In this document: piece by piece, positions 23,642-34,943 of the stretch | How the letters are laid out: every line of letters starts with the position of its first letter | How positions within the stretch are numbered: position 1 is the first letter of the stretch | Source: Thuidium tamariscinum | Taxonomy: Eukaryota > Streptophyta > Bryopsida > Hypnales > Thuidiaceae | NCBI GenBank assembly: GCA_947034885.2 | Contig: OX344758.2 | Span: 13,481,067-13,545,066, forward strand | Direction: 5' to 3' | Length of the DNA stretch: 64,000 nt | The notes under the pieces: model-generated | The model's input: the letters and a program-made list of their open reading frames with translations, nothing else | What the model was told of the DNA's origin: nothing | The model's database searches: none | Program-made: the position numbers and the translations under genes

Positions 23642-26153
23642 AACACAAAAGTAATCGCCAAGGGATAGATCATCACATGCCAAATGAGACAAAATAGCAA
23701 ATGAATTTATTGCATCCACCTTTGTTTAATTTTCTTAATCTTGTCAAATGTAGTGTTCATAAAATTCAAAATAGTTCTTATTATTTATTGAAAGTCATTC
23801 AATTTTAATATTACAAGAAATCTAAATTCATTTTACATGTTATTTTCTTAAACTAGTATTGGAAGTTGAAACTTTTGTTGGAAAATCGTATTTCGGTAAT
23901 TCCTAAACTCTTCCCTTATAAGGTTCTATCATTATCTAATAAGACCTTGAGCACCCTTCCTTTCGATTATTACATTAAAACATTTTATGTCCACCTTCAA
24001 AAAAATTTAAATATTTAAGATATGGTTTTAATTATCTTCAAAAGGTTAAATGTGCAAAACCTTTGTTGGCCGCTTGACTAGGTGTATTGCAAAATGCAAA
24101 TGACTTAATGTCAAATTTCCAATCTATTTTTATACTCAAGATACTCCCAATTTTTTTGTAGTTGACCATTTGTCCATTAATTTTAAAAAATGTTAAAACT
24201 TTAAAGAGAATTTATTAGCAATAAATATTTTTTTCTAAAAAATACAAAATCAAAAAGTTTTCTCATGAACCATGAATGTTTGAAATTTTGTGATTGATAG
24301 AAGATGCAACTTGGTCCTTTAGGGATTAAAACTGATAAAATTTTCTTATGTAGATTATACTTGAACCCTAACCGTAAATTGAAAAATGAGAATCCATTAT
24401 CAAGTGACTGAAGTGAGCACATTTTTTTAATATTTTAATATGATGATTTTATAACAAATTTAGAATAATTGTTACATTTTTTTGGTTTCTAAAATCAATA
24501 AATTGTTGCATAATTATGTCCAAATTCTTGTGACTCAATAATTATAATATATTAATATTTATGTAATTATATTTGTAAAATTCTCATGGTTAAACATTTC
24601 TCCACAATAATTTATTCTTCACTTCATATGTCTTAAATTTTTTTTTAATGTACAACAATCTTTGAACAACAATTTCAGAAAATTATACGATTCTATAAGC
24701 GGTGTATACTAATGTTCTTACTTGTTGCCAGTCTAAATCTAGACATTTCCATCTCCGGAACAATTAGGAAGTGGAAGTAAATAAGTAACCTTTGTTTATT
24801 AGAGTTCTATTTATGTCGAAAGCTTGGAATCATTCCATTTCAAACCCGCAAAAGTTATGATGAATTGTAGTTTGGGGTAGTTTGTGGGTAGATATCGAAT
24901 TTGTATACTATAGATTATAAAAAAAGGCTGAAATGATTTACTTAATTCAATTTTTAATATTTTTGAAGAAAAAAATCAATTATTGGGTGAAGATTGTTTA
25001 CAGTTTATAACTATATTTGAAGGTGTAGCCATGTACGATTAGCATTTTTCATTTTTAAAAAGAAATCATTCACACTATAGTATATTCAAGCATTTTCTAC
25101 TTCTCTCTACTAACTACTAAGTACTAACTATTTTTTTTCTCTATGTTTTACTATCCCAAACGATTTCAAATGTTTTGAATATATAGTCAATTTGCATTGG
25201 AAAATGAATTCAAAGACTTACCATCATCTTCAATATTTCTTCATACAAATGTGACCTTACCAAGAACATTAGCTCAAATTTTAAGAGGAATAAAAAAAGA
25301 TTTTTGGTAGTTCAAATATTCAAATCTTGTAATGTACACGGTGAAAATTTCTGAATTTTTGTCCACATATTTTCAAGCCACCTAAGTAGAACATCCTACA
25401 GTGAAGTATTTGAAAAAATCTTGGACCTACTTTTACTTTATAATTTTTCAATCTTGGACCTATTTTTATTTTATATTTTTGTAAAGAAAGAAAAACAAGC
25501 ATTTTTTTTTGGGAATTCTTTTATTAGACTTTCTACTCAATTCTTAAATACATACAAATTTAAATTTAAAGTCCATAGTAGAAAAAAATTCAGCAAATGG
25601 CAGTCAAAGTCATTTGGAATTGTAGGAATGCAGGATAGTGTTTAAGAAGACTATGTTTTCCAACTTTCAATGCTTAAATCTTCTAATGTATACGGTTAAA
25701 CTTCATGAAATTTTGACCACATGATCTCAGACAAACAAAATACAAGATCGTACGATTAAATTTTATAAAAATACATTTTTTTGGTCTTTTGGATAAATGC
25801 AACCAAAATGGCAATTCTTAGTGGTTCTTGATGGAAAAATGGCCATGGGCCTTTGAGAGTAAACAAAATCCATGACAATGATATTTTTTTATGGAAACAA
25901 GGAAACTAGGAAAGAATACAGTTTTCTTGTAGAAAGGCAAAGGTGGTTTATATTAAAAATATAAGCAATATGAAATTGCTTTATATTAACAAAAAACAAA
26001 GTTGTAGAATCAAATTCTCCAAAGCAAATTCTATTGATCCACAATGCAAGTGAGGAGTATTCACTATGGATATCATATAAGTGCGTACTATGGGCCTTTT
26101 GCTATTTATACCATTACAAAAGTGAAGTTGATGTCACAAAATAGTGCTAATAT
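23642..26153. repeat. AT-rich gap with a decayed relative of the 0.92-0.95 kb TTAA elements
   Basis: 24690-25390 resembles the nested element (18500-19100), and 25596-25860 resembles the right end of the element at 868-1789. The likely right end, 'gggcctttgagagtaaac', has lost its TTAA, and the left end was not located. No gene is visible. Confidence 0.45.
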
Positions 26154-28634
26154 TTAGGTGACAACATGTGCATTATCTTGGGCACCACTTGCCTCACCAT
26201 GCTCATAATTGGATGATTCCTCAACGTCAAGCTTACGCTTCGCACGAGTACGAGAAGCTGGACCATCTGCACTCAAAATGGACTCTAAAACATTGGAATC
26301 CTTCAAAGCTTCAAGGGTCCTTGCAGTTTGTGGAGAGTACTGTTCCAATAGAAAGTCGAGGGCTTGACTTGTGTAATATGGCCCATATGTAGAGTCAAGG
26401 TACGCCATACTAGTTAAGTCTTCAAGAGAGGTGTTTGAGTCTTGGTTGGCTACTCTATTCCCTTCTAAATCCCAACGATGTTTCAGTGGGTGAGGGCCCC
26501 ACTTGAAGGTTGCAGAGGTCTTATCAAAATATCCACCGAGACATTGAAAAAAAAATGCCCTCCTCCCCTCGTTACGTGGGCCTGCTCCCATGAGCCGAGG
26601 TGCAACTCGAAGAATTTCATCAAGATCAGTTTCCCAATTCAACTGAGAGCTAGGTCCTTTTTCTTGATCATGTTGGCCTTCACACCAGCTCCACAGCAAA
26701 TCTTGCCCCCAAAATCTTGTATCCATAGTTGTTTCACCATTGTGTTCCCAAGAAGGTGGCATGTATGTCATTAGGTTGAACATGGCATACAAACGATCAT
26801 GAAATGGTGCCGAACAAATCACGCAACGTCGCCTTATTAGGCATTGCACAATGAGACATTGAGGATGGTAAACGTGCGTGCATGATCCCAATGCCCACCC
26901 TCCTTCAGGGCCAAAGGATTCCAGATAGATAGGACATTTTGTATGGTCCAAAACAAAGGTTGCTGGCTTTGGCCACAAAAGTTGTCGTTCTTTCTCATCC
27001 AAGTGGCACAACATTTGTTTTTGGTAGTCCCAACCAAGTTGTGCCCAATTGATTCCTCTATTTTCTGCGTTCACCATGGGTAGGTTCTCAGGAAACATGT
27101 CCTCCAACAATGGCCACGATGTCATTCCATTCTCACGTTTTGGGGCCTTTGCAACGAAGTTCTTCGCAACTTTGTCCAATTCTTGAGCTATTTGTTGTGA
27201 TCTATCCACGGTGAGAATACAAGCAACTTTCCAATGATAGTATGTGGCTGCCAATTGAGCCAACTGTGCTCGCAGTATGTTGTTTTCTTCTCGAAGATCC
27301 AATTTCTTTGTTGAAGATAAGAGATGCGTAGGCGCAGGAAATGAAAGAGAATCTTGGGTTTCCTCGACATCGTTGGGGTCGACGGTATGTTTTTCCATGA
27401 TGGTAGGAAGAAACGTGGTTGGAATAATTGAAGAACGCTTTGTACGCTTAGCAACAGGTGGAGAACAATGGAGGAGACCGCTAGTGACATCTGCCACAAC
27501 CTTGTCCAAATGATGTGGATCCTGTTCAACAAAGCCATCATCCATATCCGACAAAGTGATCGTCTCATGCTCTTTTTGTCGAAGGCATTGAAGATCTTTG
27601 GACTGTTGTGAAAGAAGAGCGTTTTTATGGTCCAAATCAGACTGCAATTTCTTCAGGTCCAATTGCATTGAAGCGATTGTGGCGTCTTTGGTCTTCAAGA
27701 GGTCCAGAGCCTCAGATAGAGCCATAGTTGAATTTTCTTGAGATGGAGGAATGTGAATAGAAACATTCGGGGAAACTTCCACGGGGGGATCATCAACCGC
27801 ACCAAACTCGAAGACATCGATTGTGTTACCAGTTGGCAACGGGCGTGTGGGAAGTGTTGTTGAGTTTGATGAAGGTCCGATTTGAATGGTCGAACGTTGA
27901 ACCTTGGTAGGACGTTTTGGTCTCGATCCTCGTGATGCAGAAGCCCCCTCAACATTCGGAACTTGCACTTGAATGGGAGTGACAATTTGTTGCTTGACTC
28001 GCTCTTTTCTTGGAGGTCGTGTGCCATCAGAGTCATTGTCCTCTTCAGATTCTTCAGTTTCAGGTTCTGTTACCTTGTTCTGAGGATCACTTCGAATTGG
28101 TCCAAGTCCACCTTCTGGAAATTTCAATACCCCTCTTGGTATTAATCCAGTCTCTGGACGTTCCACGTAGGCAGTTTCTTTGATAGTGGACCAATCCACT
28201 TCTTTTTTCAAAACAAGCTCAGCATATGCTCCTCGGGCAATGAAAAGAGTCACCTCATTCCTCTCTACAAAAGGGGTTTTGTAGAGGACTTGCCACAATT
28301 CGATGCACCTTTGAACGTAAGGTGCATTTTCACAATACTTCAAGTTCGCTTTGTTGGTGTGTCGATTGAAATGATGACGCCATGGTGGAAACAACTTATC
28401 AATGTGATACCATTCAATGTATTCTTCACAAGTCTGCAACGTCCATGGTTCTTCTTCCTCATCCCACCCTTTAAAAGCAGGGTGGTTTAGATTTCTCAGC
28501 ACATGCCATCGCTTTCTATGAGTGTTGCCTCTCCGCTTACGACCCTTGTCGATGACAGCCTTCCTGACCGCACGAGGCGCGCGCGTGTTGGTCAAAACCG
28601 GGAGTGGCACAAGATTGTTGCCTTCGGAAGCCAT
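26154..28634 (-). CDS. HIDKLF family member 3 with RING-H2-like finger (826 aa, intact)
   Basis: The shared domain lies at about 57-150 (WYHIDKLFPPWRHH, NKANLKYC, QRCIELW, VDWSTIKE) after a basic stretch (RKRRGNTHRKRW). A long disordered, Ser/Pro-rich region with RPKRP-type basic motifs comes next. Coiled coils follow near 305-357 and again around LREENNILRAQL. A zinc-finger-like segment begins KCPIYLESF and continues CTHVYHPQC and CVIC. This is the RING-H2 order except that the second ligand Cys is Tyr (CPIY), so zinc binding or E3 activity may be impaired. The tail contains RTRAKRKL, a possible nuclear signal. ATG 28634 (MASEG) is chosen because the open stretch beyond it has no upstream ATG. 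The gene is intronless with a GC-rich array upstream. Function unknown. Confidence 0.72.
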   Translation of the reverse strand: MASEGNNLVPLPVLTNTRAPRAVRKAVIDKGRKRRGNTHRKRWHVLRNLNHPAFKGWDEEEEPWTLQTCEEYIEWYHIDKLFPPWRHHFNRHTNKANLKYCENAPYVQRCIELWQVLYKTPFVERNEVTLFIARGAYAELVLKKEVDWSTIKETAYVERPETGLIPRGVLKFPEGGLGPIRSDPQNKVTEPETEESEEDNDSDGTRPPRKERVKQQIVTPIQVQVPNVEGASASRGSRPKRPTKVQRSTIQIGPSSNSTTLPTRPLPTGNTIDVFEFGAVDDPPVEVSPNVSIHIPPSQENSTMALSEALDLLKTKDATIASMQLDLKKLQSDLDHKNALLSQQSKDLQCLRQKEHETITLSDMDDGFVEQDPHHLDKVVADVTSGLLHCSPPVAKRTKRSSIIPTTFLPTIMEKHTVDPNDVEETQDSLSFPAPTHLLSSTKKLDLREENNILRAQLAQLAATYYHWKVACILTVDRSQQIAQELDKVAKNFVAKAPKRENGMTSWPLLEDMFPENLPMVNAENRGINWAQLGWDYQKQMLCHLDEKERQLLWPKPATFVLDHTKCPIYLESFGPEGGWALGSCTHVYHPQCLIVQCLIRRRCVICSAPFHDRLYAMFNLMTYMPPSWEHNGETTMDTRFWGQDLLWSWCEGQHDQEKGPSSQLNWETDLDEILRVAPRLMGAGPRNEGRRAFFFQCLGGYFDKTSATFKWGPHPLKHRWDLEGNRVANQDSNTSLEDLTSMAYLDSTYGPYYTSQALDFLLEQYSPQTARTLEALKDSNVLESILSADGPASRTRAKRKLDVEESSNYEHGEASGAQDNAHVVT

Positions 28635-28779
28635 GGGATTTGTTGCAGTCGATAACAAGGAATCACGAAAACGTAGCCGAATAGAGAAAATAGTCAATAT
28701 TCATCCAAAGGTTAATGCATGCAGCCAATGAAGGTTGCAAGACCAGAAGCCTCGATGGAGAATGAAGGTAATATGAGGG

Positions 28780-29075
28780 GGCGACTGCATTTATAGGTGG
28801 TGCGACCACGGGTACAGGGCGAATGCCGATGTCGGAGGCAAGCGACCGCGGGTCTGGTAGGGCGACCTCGGGTCGCGGTGGGGCGACTGCGGGTCGCGGA
28901 GGGCGACTGCGGGTATGTTAGAGGCGACCACGGGTAGGAAGAGGCGACTTCGGGTCGTCCCTGTGCAAAGCGCGGTCGCCCTCCACGCGCGGTCGCCCTC
29001 TCCCGCGGTCGCCCCCACACGCGATCGCCTTCTTACGCGGTCGCCTCCGCTGGACCCGCATGCGCCTCCGAATTT
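28780..29075. repeat. GC-rich array with an internal orientation switch, upstream of HIDKLF gene 3
   Basis: 28780-28960 reads GCGACTGCGGGT-type units on the plus strand, the orientation expected for a minus-strand gene. From about 28970 to 29060 the units invert to GCGCGGTCGCC. The two arms could pair as a long stem. The 39-bp box is not found; only a weak 'catgcagccaatgaagg' resemblance exists near 28720. Confidence 0.75.
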
Positions 29076-29688
29076 GCCACGCGGACACCACATGGCATCC
29101 AAGTGGCCTTGGTAAAAGGGGGGTAAACTTTTTAAAAGTCAAAGGTAACTTTGACTCTATTGGACGTCGCGGGGTATCCACTGGACGTCGCGTGACGTCT
29201 CGTTGTCGCCAGAGAAAACCCTGGTAAACACTCAAATCAGTAATGATGAAGGGGAACGTATGAAAGAAAGAAAGACTTGCATTCCTATTTTTCCACAGTT
29301 CATCAAGGACTTAGTAGTGTATCGTTCTTCTCTTTTGTTCAAGAGCTCAAAAATATTAGAATTAAGTAACAGCAGAGAGAGCTTAGAGACGTACCTCTGT
29401 ACCTTTGAATAGTTGAGTGTTCACGCAGTAGCATGCACCCACGAAGGTCGAGGAAGGGTTGCACTGACCCGCCCGAGAAGAACAGCGTCAACTGCTTGCT
29501 CTAAGAAGTTGAGGACATAGGTCAGGGATTACTTTGTTTAATTTCGGCAGCCAACACTGTACTGAACTTGAACTAGAGTGAGGGTTCTTTGCAACAAACG
29601 ATTGCGGTAGAAAGTAGGTTTGGAAAATCATCAATGGCGGAGGAATGGAGAAGAGAGTGGAAAGAGAGTAGGAAGGTCGAAGACTTAC
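29076..29688. other. Transition from island to normal-composition DNA
   Basis: Contains two 'ggacgtcgcg' repeats near 29162-29191, then sequence of ordinary base composition. No gene I can support. Confidence 0.4.
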
Positions 29689-29884
29689 CAACTGTTCCTG
29701 TGACTTGAGGTCTTGCACGTTTTTTACAGCGTAATTGTAAAAATTGTTTGTCTTGATATTTGCGCCTTGACGCCGCACACGTCGTCGTAGGTCGTCTGAG
29801 GTAGATCGCCGTAAAGGTTGCCGCTCCATTGCAGTCACTTTCCCGACTATGCAGCAACACTTTAACTCGTGAAGTAGCAGCCAT
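29689..29884 (-). pseudogene. Possible isolated first exon of an organelle-targeted protein
   Basis: The frame starts MAATSRVKVLLHS and is rich in Ala, Thr, Ser and Arg with few acidic residues, as in plastid or mitochondrial transit peptides. It runs 65 codons to a good splice donor (GTAAGT at 29688-29683). No downstream exon is visible to the left, where the intronless gene at 26154-28634 lies. It could be a gene fragment left by rearrangement, or chance. I do not recognise the protein. Confidence 0.3.
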
Positions 29885-32205
29885 TCTATTCAAGGAAGAT
29901 GAAGATGCACAGCATGACAAGTATTGCACAAGTTGTTCACATATTTTTGACAGGAACTTAGTGTCACGTTAATTTTAGGGTATGCTCAGATGAAAAGACG
30001 TTGACGTCCTTGCATGCTACAGTGTGTAGGTCATGGAGGTACTTAGTTTTCATCCGATTTTGGGGACGCCGCCAAGACGCGAACAAGGCTCAGGGTTGAT
30101 GAATGTCTGATTTTAGCAAAAGGGGAATGTGCAGTCACGCAGCACAAAATGCGGAATCCTTTGTACATGCTGAGGTTGTGCAAGGACCTGAGGAGATTCA
30201 GACTCACTCTGAAGTGGAGGTTGACATCAACGATGGTGTAAAGTTTTTGGAGGGACGCTGCATAGGAATTAGTTCTTCAATAGTAGTACTGAGTTCCAGT
30301 GGAGGCAAATGTTGCAGTTCTGGGAGCTTCGAAGCGTGCACTGAAGGGCCGGGAATTTTGAATTCAAAGCACGCCTCAACAACGACGGAGTAAAACTCGG
30401 TAGATTGCAAGGAAGAAGAGTTCGACCACTTGACAAAAGGGAGTGCGGACTCTACAACATCAAAGACATCGTCTGTGAACTGTGAGATTGTGGTCAATAA
30501 TGGGTATGAGTTGTAGTGACTGTAATGAGCAAGTACCATAATAGTAAGCAGTGGTGAAGAATGTGTATGAGACCTTGTCCGGCTTTGTACTGTAATGTTA
30601 GTAGTTACTAGTAAGTTCTTGTTCTTCATGATTCTCAAAGTGTGATAGCAGTCCTCAATTTCACAGCGCCTGAAAATTTGTTTTAGTTTGTGCAGAGTGT
30701 GTTATAAGAAGTAAAAGCTTCACGAGGAGGTCAGTAGTGAAGCATGTGATGGTAGCTTGTGTAAACGTTCAGTTACTGAATCCCAAATGAAAAATGGTCT
30801 ATAGTTGGAGGTGTTGACGTGAACGTGGTGTTGTTAGAAGTGCTGGTCGTGTAATTCGTCGTGTAGGTGCCAAAATGTAAGGTAAATGTGGGTATTCTAT
30901 AGTCATGTGTGTTTCTTTCTTGATGTTCCAGTAGGGAGGCCCTGTTTTTCGGTAGTTTTTTTATATTAATACCCGCTGTCTTGCATAGGGTACATTCGAT
31001 TCCGATACGAAGAGTGGATCTTCAGAAGCTGCTGAGGGAGTGCTGGTAATTTTTTGGGCAGCGGTACAGGGAAGACTGCAGCAGAGATTCAAGGCACAAG
31101 CCGTGTTGACATAGACTTTTACAGAGGCAGTAAGTTCTTTCAATGAATGGGGGGGAAACTTTGTAATATGTGGATGTGATAGCTAATTCTCGCTTTGGAA
31201 ATTCTGAATGTACTAAATAGTGTTGCTAGAAGAAGAGCAAAGTCATTGTCTGATAATTGTAACGTTTAAAGTGTTTGCCATGTTTTTTCTTCACTGTGAT
31301 TGTACCGAATATTAAGTGGAATCAGGAGCCATTGTGCATGGAAGCGTTCTCGAATGTGTGGGAATTCGGTGGCCCTATGGGAAGGATTCATTCATACAGT
31401 GTGTAAGGAAATTGCGGTAGTCTCAGGGCTCTTATGTGAATGCATAGAGGGAATAATGTGCTTTTAATTATTGAGTAACTTCAGTCGTTATGTTATGAGC
31501 ACCAACAAGGGAATGTCAATGCATGCAATGGAAGTACAAGTGATGTTTTTCAAATAGAAAATGTCTACATCTAGTATTTGAGTCACTTTATATTACAGTG
31601 TAGGTTATCCTATGGAGTGTCTAGGAAAAATAGTGATCTTCCAATAGACTGGGAAGGTTATATTATTTTACTTATGTCTTCTGTGAATGCTGAAGCGGTT
31701 TAGATGCTCAGAACTTGGGATGTACATGAGACATTTGAAGTAGGGTTTGGGTGAACTCTATGTATGCCATGGCATGAGAGGAACAGACAGTTTCAAAGAA
31801 GTTTACATGTGCAGAAGAATTCGGTGTTCTAGTTCGTGGAAGAGTAGGAAGTACTCACTGCTCGATTATTTTTTATTTTATGATGTACAGGCGTATAACG
31901 TAATTTTGAGGAAGTGTAATTCCGCTTGACTTTGCATGTATTGTGGGCAGATGCGTGCCAATTGTGGGGCAGCGGCATCAGGAGTTCCACGGCAGATAAG
32001 AAATCCTTTTGGTTTGCAGTTGTTCACTGGGAATCCGAATGCAGGTTTCGTAGAAGTGTAGGACTAAGAGAAAGAGAGCAAACATGTTTTATGAGAGAGA
32101 TTGCTCCTGTGTCATGGCACTGAAGTTGGTCATGTTATGAGTGTACTAGGCACTTACCACTTCCTTTGTTGAACAGGTCATGCGGAACCCCGGCAAATAT
32201 AGTAG
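29885..32205. other. Upstream region of the transposase-like gene; no firm exon
   Basis: Base composition is like the exons to the right, and 5' exons could lie here. Open stretches on both strands at 30103-30638 overlap and cannot be told apart by eye. No terminal inverted repeat was located. Confidence 0.35.
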
Positions 32206-32334
32206 GCCGGTGGAGGATTTGTATCATGGAAAGAACCTCCTACTTTAGGCGGACATGGCGACAAAATTCAGTCGCCTTCTACAGAAACAGGTACTAGAAA
32301 CAACAGGCAGGGTTCTTCAAATGCTTCTGTGTCC

Positions 32335-34943
32335 ATGGGATTACCGTTGTCTGAAGGCTTAAGCGCATTACCAAGTCGGTCGTCAGTGCCTAAAAGTAAT
32401 TTTCCATCAAGGTCGTCAACAGGAGTTCTCCCGTTTGGTACCCGTATTCCTGATCATCCGAATGGTGAAGGACATGCATTTATTCCGCCTCGATCAGTTG
32501 AAAAAGGCGTCACCAGAGGTAGGGTGGGTGAAAGTTCGGGACCAGTACGGAGAGGAGAAGGACGAGGTCAAGGTATAGGAGAATGCGGGGCGGTAAGGAA
32601 TCCAAACTCCTCGTTGAGAAGGGGACAAGAAGCACCTGGTGATGGAGGGATTAGAAGTACTGGGACATGGACGCACGGCCTAGAAACAGCACGGAAGATG
32701 AGTACGTAATATATAGAATCCTATGTTATACTAATTCCTGTGTTGCAGAGAAGATTAAGACACGTTGTTTTATATGTATTGTAATATGTTCAGTAATACT
32801 GGAAAAGGAAATAGCGGCTATGTGGAATAGTGTCATGTCGAACTGTTGTTGGAATTTTTACTGAACATTCTATTTGTTCTCCAACTTTTACCGTGTCTTG
32901 ACCGTAGCTATGTTGCAGAGTCAAAGGTGCCTAGCAGTGCATGTGTAGGCAATGTACATGCATCCACTAGCCGGCAACATTCTTCAGCCTATGAAGGAGA
33001 AGGCAATGTTCAAATGGAGTCTTCTGTGGTGAGCATGTCCCGAAGGAGGTTGTCAGGAAACCCAACCGAGTCTTTGCCTCGCGACCATGAGCCTGAATCT
33101 CCTAATTTGCAATTTGAAGAGAGATGTATACAGTCAGGAAGTATTGGGGACCCCAATAGAAGGGGGGACGTGAACTACAATCCTCAAAGACGTGTAGGTC
33201 GACGAAGAGGAGGAATTTCTGAAACTCAGGAAGATTGTATGAATCCAAATACAATTCATTCGGCCACATGCAATGATGAGGTTAGTGGATCTAGATTATA
33301 ATACTTAAGCAAAGTATGAGGTGTAGTGTCTTAGTTGTAGCCCTTGTTTAGACGGTTTGTAGTCTTCCTCTGAAAGTTTTTCATAATCACTAATTACAAA
33401 GCGTGGAAGGCATTTAATATTGCGTGTAAAGAGATTCCTGGCGTTGAATTCGTAAAATTTCTGTGCAGGATTTCGTAGAAAACGAAGAGGTAGAAGGTGA
33501 AGAGGCAGCAGCAGAGCGTACTCAGTCGTTCAATGATCATGGAGGAGGGAGAACAGGTCGGCAACTATCATATGTAAACGATGCTCCAAATGACGTTGAG
33601 AGTGATGGCAGTGACGAGGGAGGTGAAGGAAGGCATGGAGAGGACGAGGACACTGATAGAAGGTATGAAATGGCTATTGCAGAAAGATTCATGGAAGAAA
33701 CTGAATCCAGTAAGAGAAGGGAGAGGCGGCAGGCACAAGCTACGCGGGAGAGAGAAGGTCAACGCCGTAGGAAAGAAGGAAAAAAAAGAAATTTCTTGTT
33801 GGTTGATGAACATACCATGAAACCTTACGGGGTAGGTGTTGGCAACTGGAGAAAGGAGTTAATGTTGCTATCCAGGAATTTAGACCCCGCTATAGGGAAT
33901 ATAAATCAGCAACCGGAGGGTGCTGTCATGGAGATTGCTGATTGGATACAGGAATACAGCGCGCCAGTTAAGTTTTCAGTCGTGAAAGAGGTAGTAGCAC
34001 GTGGAGTTACATTGAGACGTGCAGAGCTGTGGAAGATGATAAGAAATAATGAAGACAAACCGGAGAAGTTATCAGATCGGTCTTGGAAAATTTTGGAACG
34101 GCAAATGGAAAGCCCTGCCACTATCAAGAAGTCCGAAAGTTGTAGGCGTGCAAACGCTAGCAAAGTCAACTTTGGGCGAACTGGACCTTCAGGGGAGGTC
34201 GGTGTTCGTGAAAGACTGAGGAGGAGATTGAGGAGATCACCGGATCCAGAGGAAATAAGGTTTGAAATGGCACGGGACAAAGGATACGGTGGGCATTTGC
34301 AAAGCTTGAAACGGAAGCGCAATGTCCTTAAGGAAATGGAAGGTCGTGGACCTGTCGTCACCATGGGTCGACGAGAAATTACTGAACGAGGAGATGCATT
34401 CTATGACAGTACGGAAGAGAACACTGAAGAAGTGAATGGTGAAAATGAAGTCGGTGGTGTAAGTGGGCAGGAGCAAAATCGTGTTAGAAATGGTAGGTCA
34501 ATTGTTAGAGGAGGGCAAGCAGCGACCTTGTCAGCCGAGGAAATATCGCAGCATCCATTGGTGCTCAGTCTTATGCAGCGTTTAGAGGCACTAGAAGGCC
34601 GAAAGAATGCAGCAGAGGTGGAAACCGTCAGTACAGGTGAAGGAATAATTCAGCAAATGGACTCCGAGAGAGGCCAAGGAAGAGAAAGAAGTGCAAATGA
34701 TGGCACGCAGGTAATTCAGTCTCAGTTGTATTTTTTGGTTTTCGGTTTTTGGAAGTATTCTGTGGTTACATCTGTGGCGGATTTTTCTTTATAGTAGCAG
34801 TGTCCTTTTTTTTGGAGAGGAAAAATTAAACAAATCAGTAATTTTGTGAGACCGTATTGCAGGAAGATGGAGGTCGAGAAGAATTAGAAGTAACTGGCGG
34901 CCTTCGCAGATCTGGACGCACGAAGAGGGCAAAGCAAAATTGA
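32335..34943 (+). CDS. Spliced gene resembling plant Ptta/En/Spm transposase-type proteins (683 aa)
   Basis: Proposed exons are 32335-32701, 32919-33280, 33469-34710 and 34863-34943. All junctions are GT-AG and the phases close. The open frame extends left to an acceptor-like AG at 32205, so a 5' exon may be missing. The first two exons are Ser/Gly/Arg-rich. Exon 3 has an acidic/charged stretch (to about residue 340). It then has a domain with W.ILERQMESP, KKSESCRRAN, FGRTGPSGEVGVRERL and RSPDPEEIRFEMARDKGYGG. The order of an N.R patch, a glycine-serine patch, a 'P.P..E' patch and a final G is the pattern of the plant transposase 24 family (TnpA-like, DNA-binding side of CACTA elements). A Leu/Glu helix (LVLSLMQRLEALEG) and a basic tail (RRSGRTKRAKQN) close it. 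It could be a transposon gene or a domesticated copy. CACTA ends were not found. Confidence 0.5.

Noticed and set aside
1..29100. Island as an endogenous giant-virus insertion (kinase, RING and coiled-coil intronless genes)
   Set aside because: No capsid, polymerase, packaging ATPase or other core viral gene is visible, and the SRA fragment is plant-like.
30103..30638. Overlapping open frames on both strands (96 and 144 residues)
   Set aside because: Neither has recognisable motifs or clear splice neighbours, and I cannot choose between strands.
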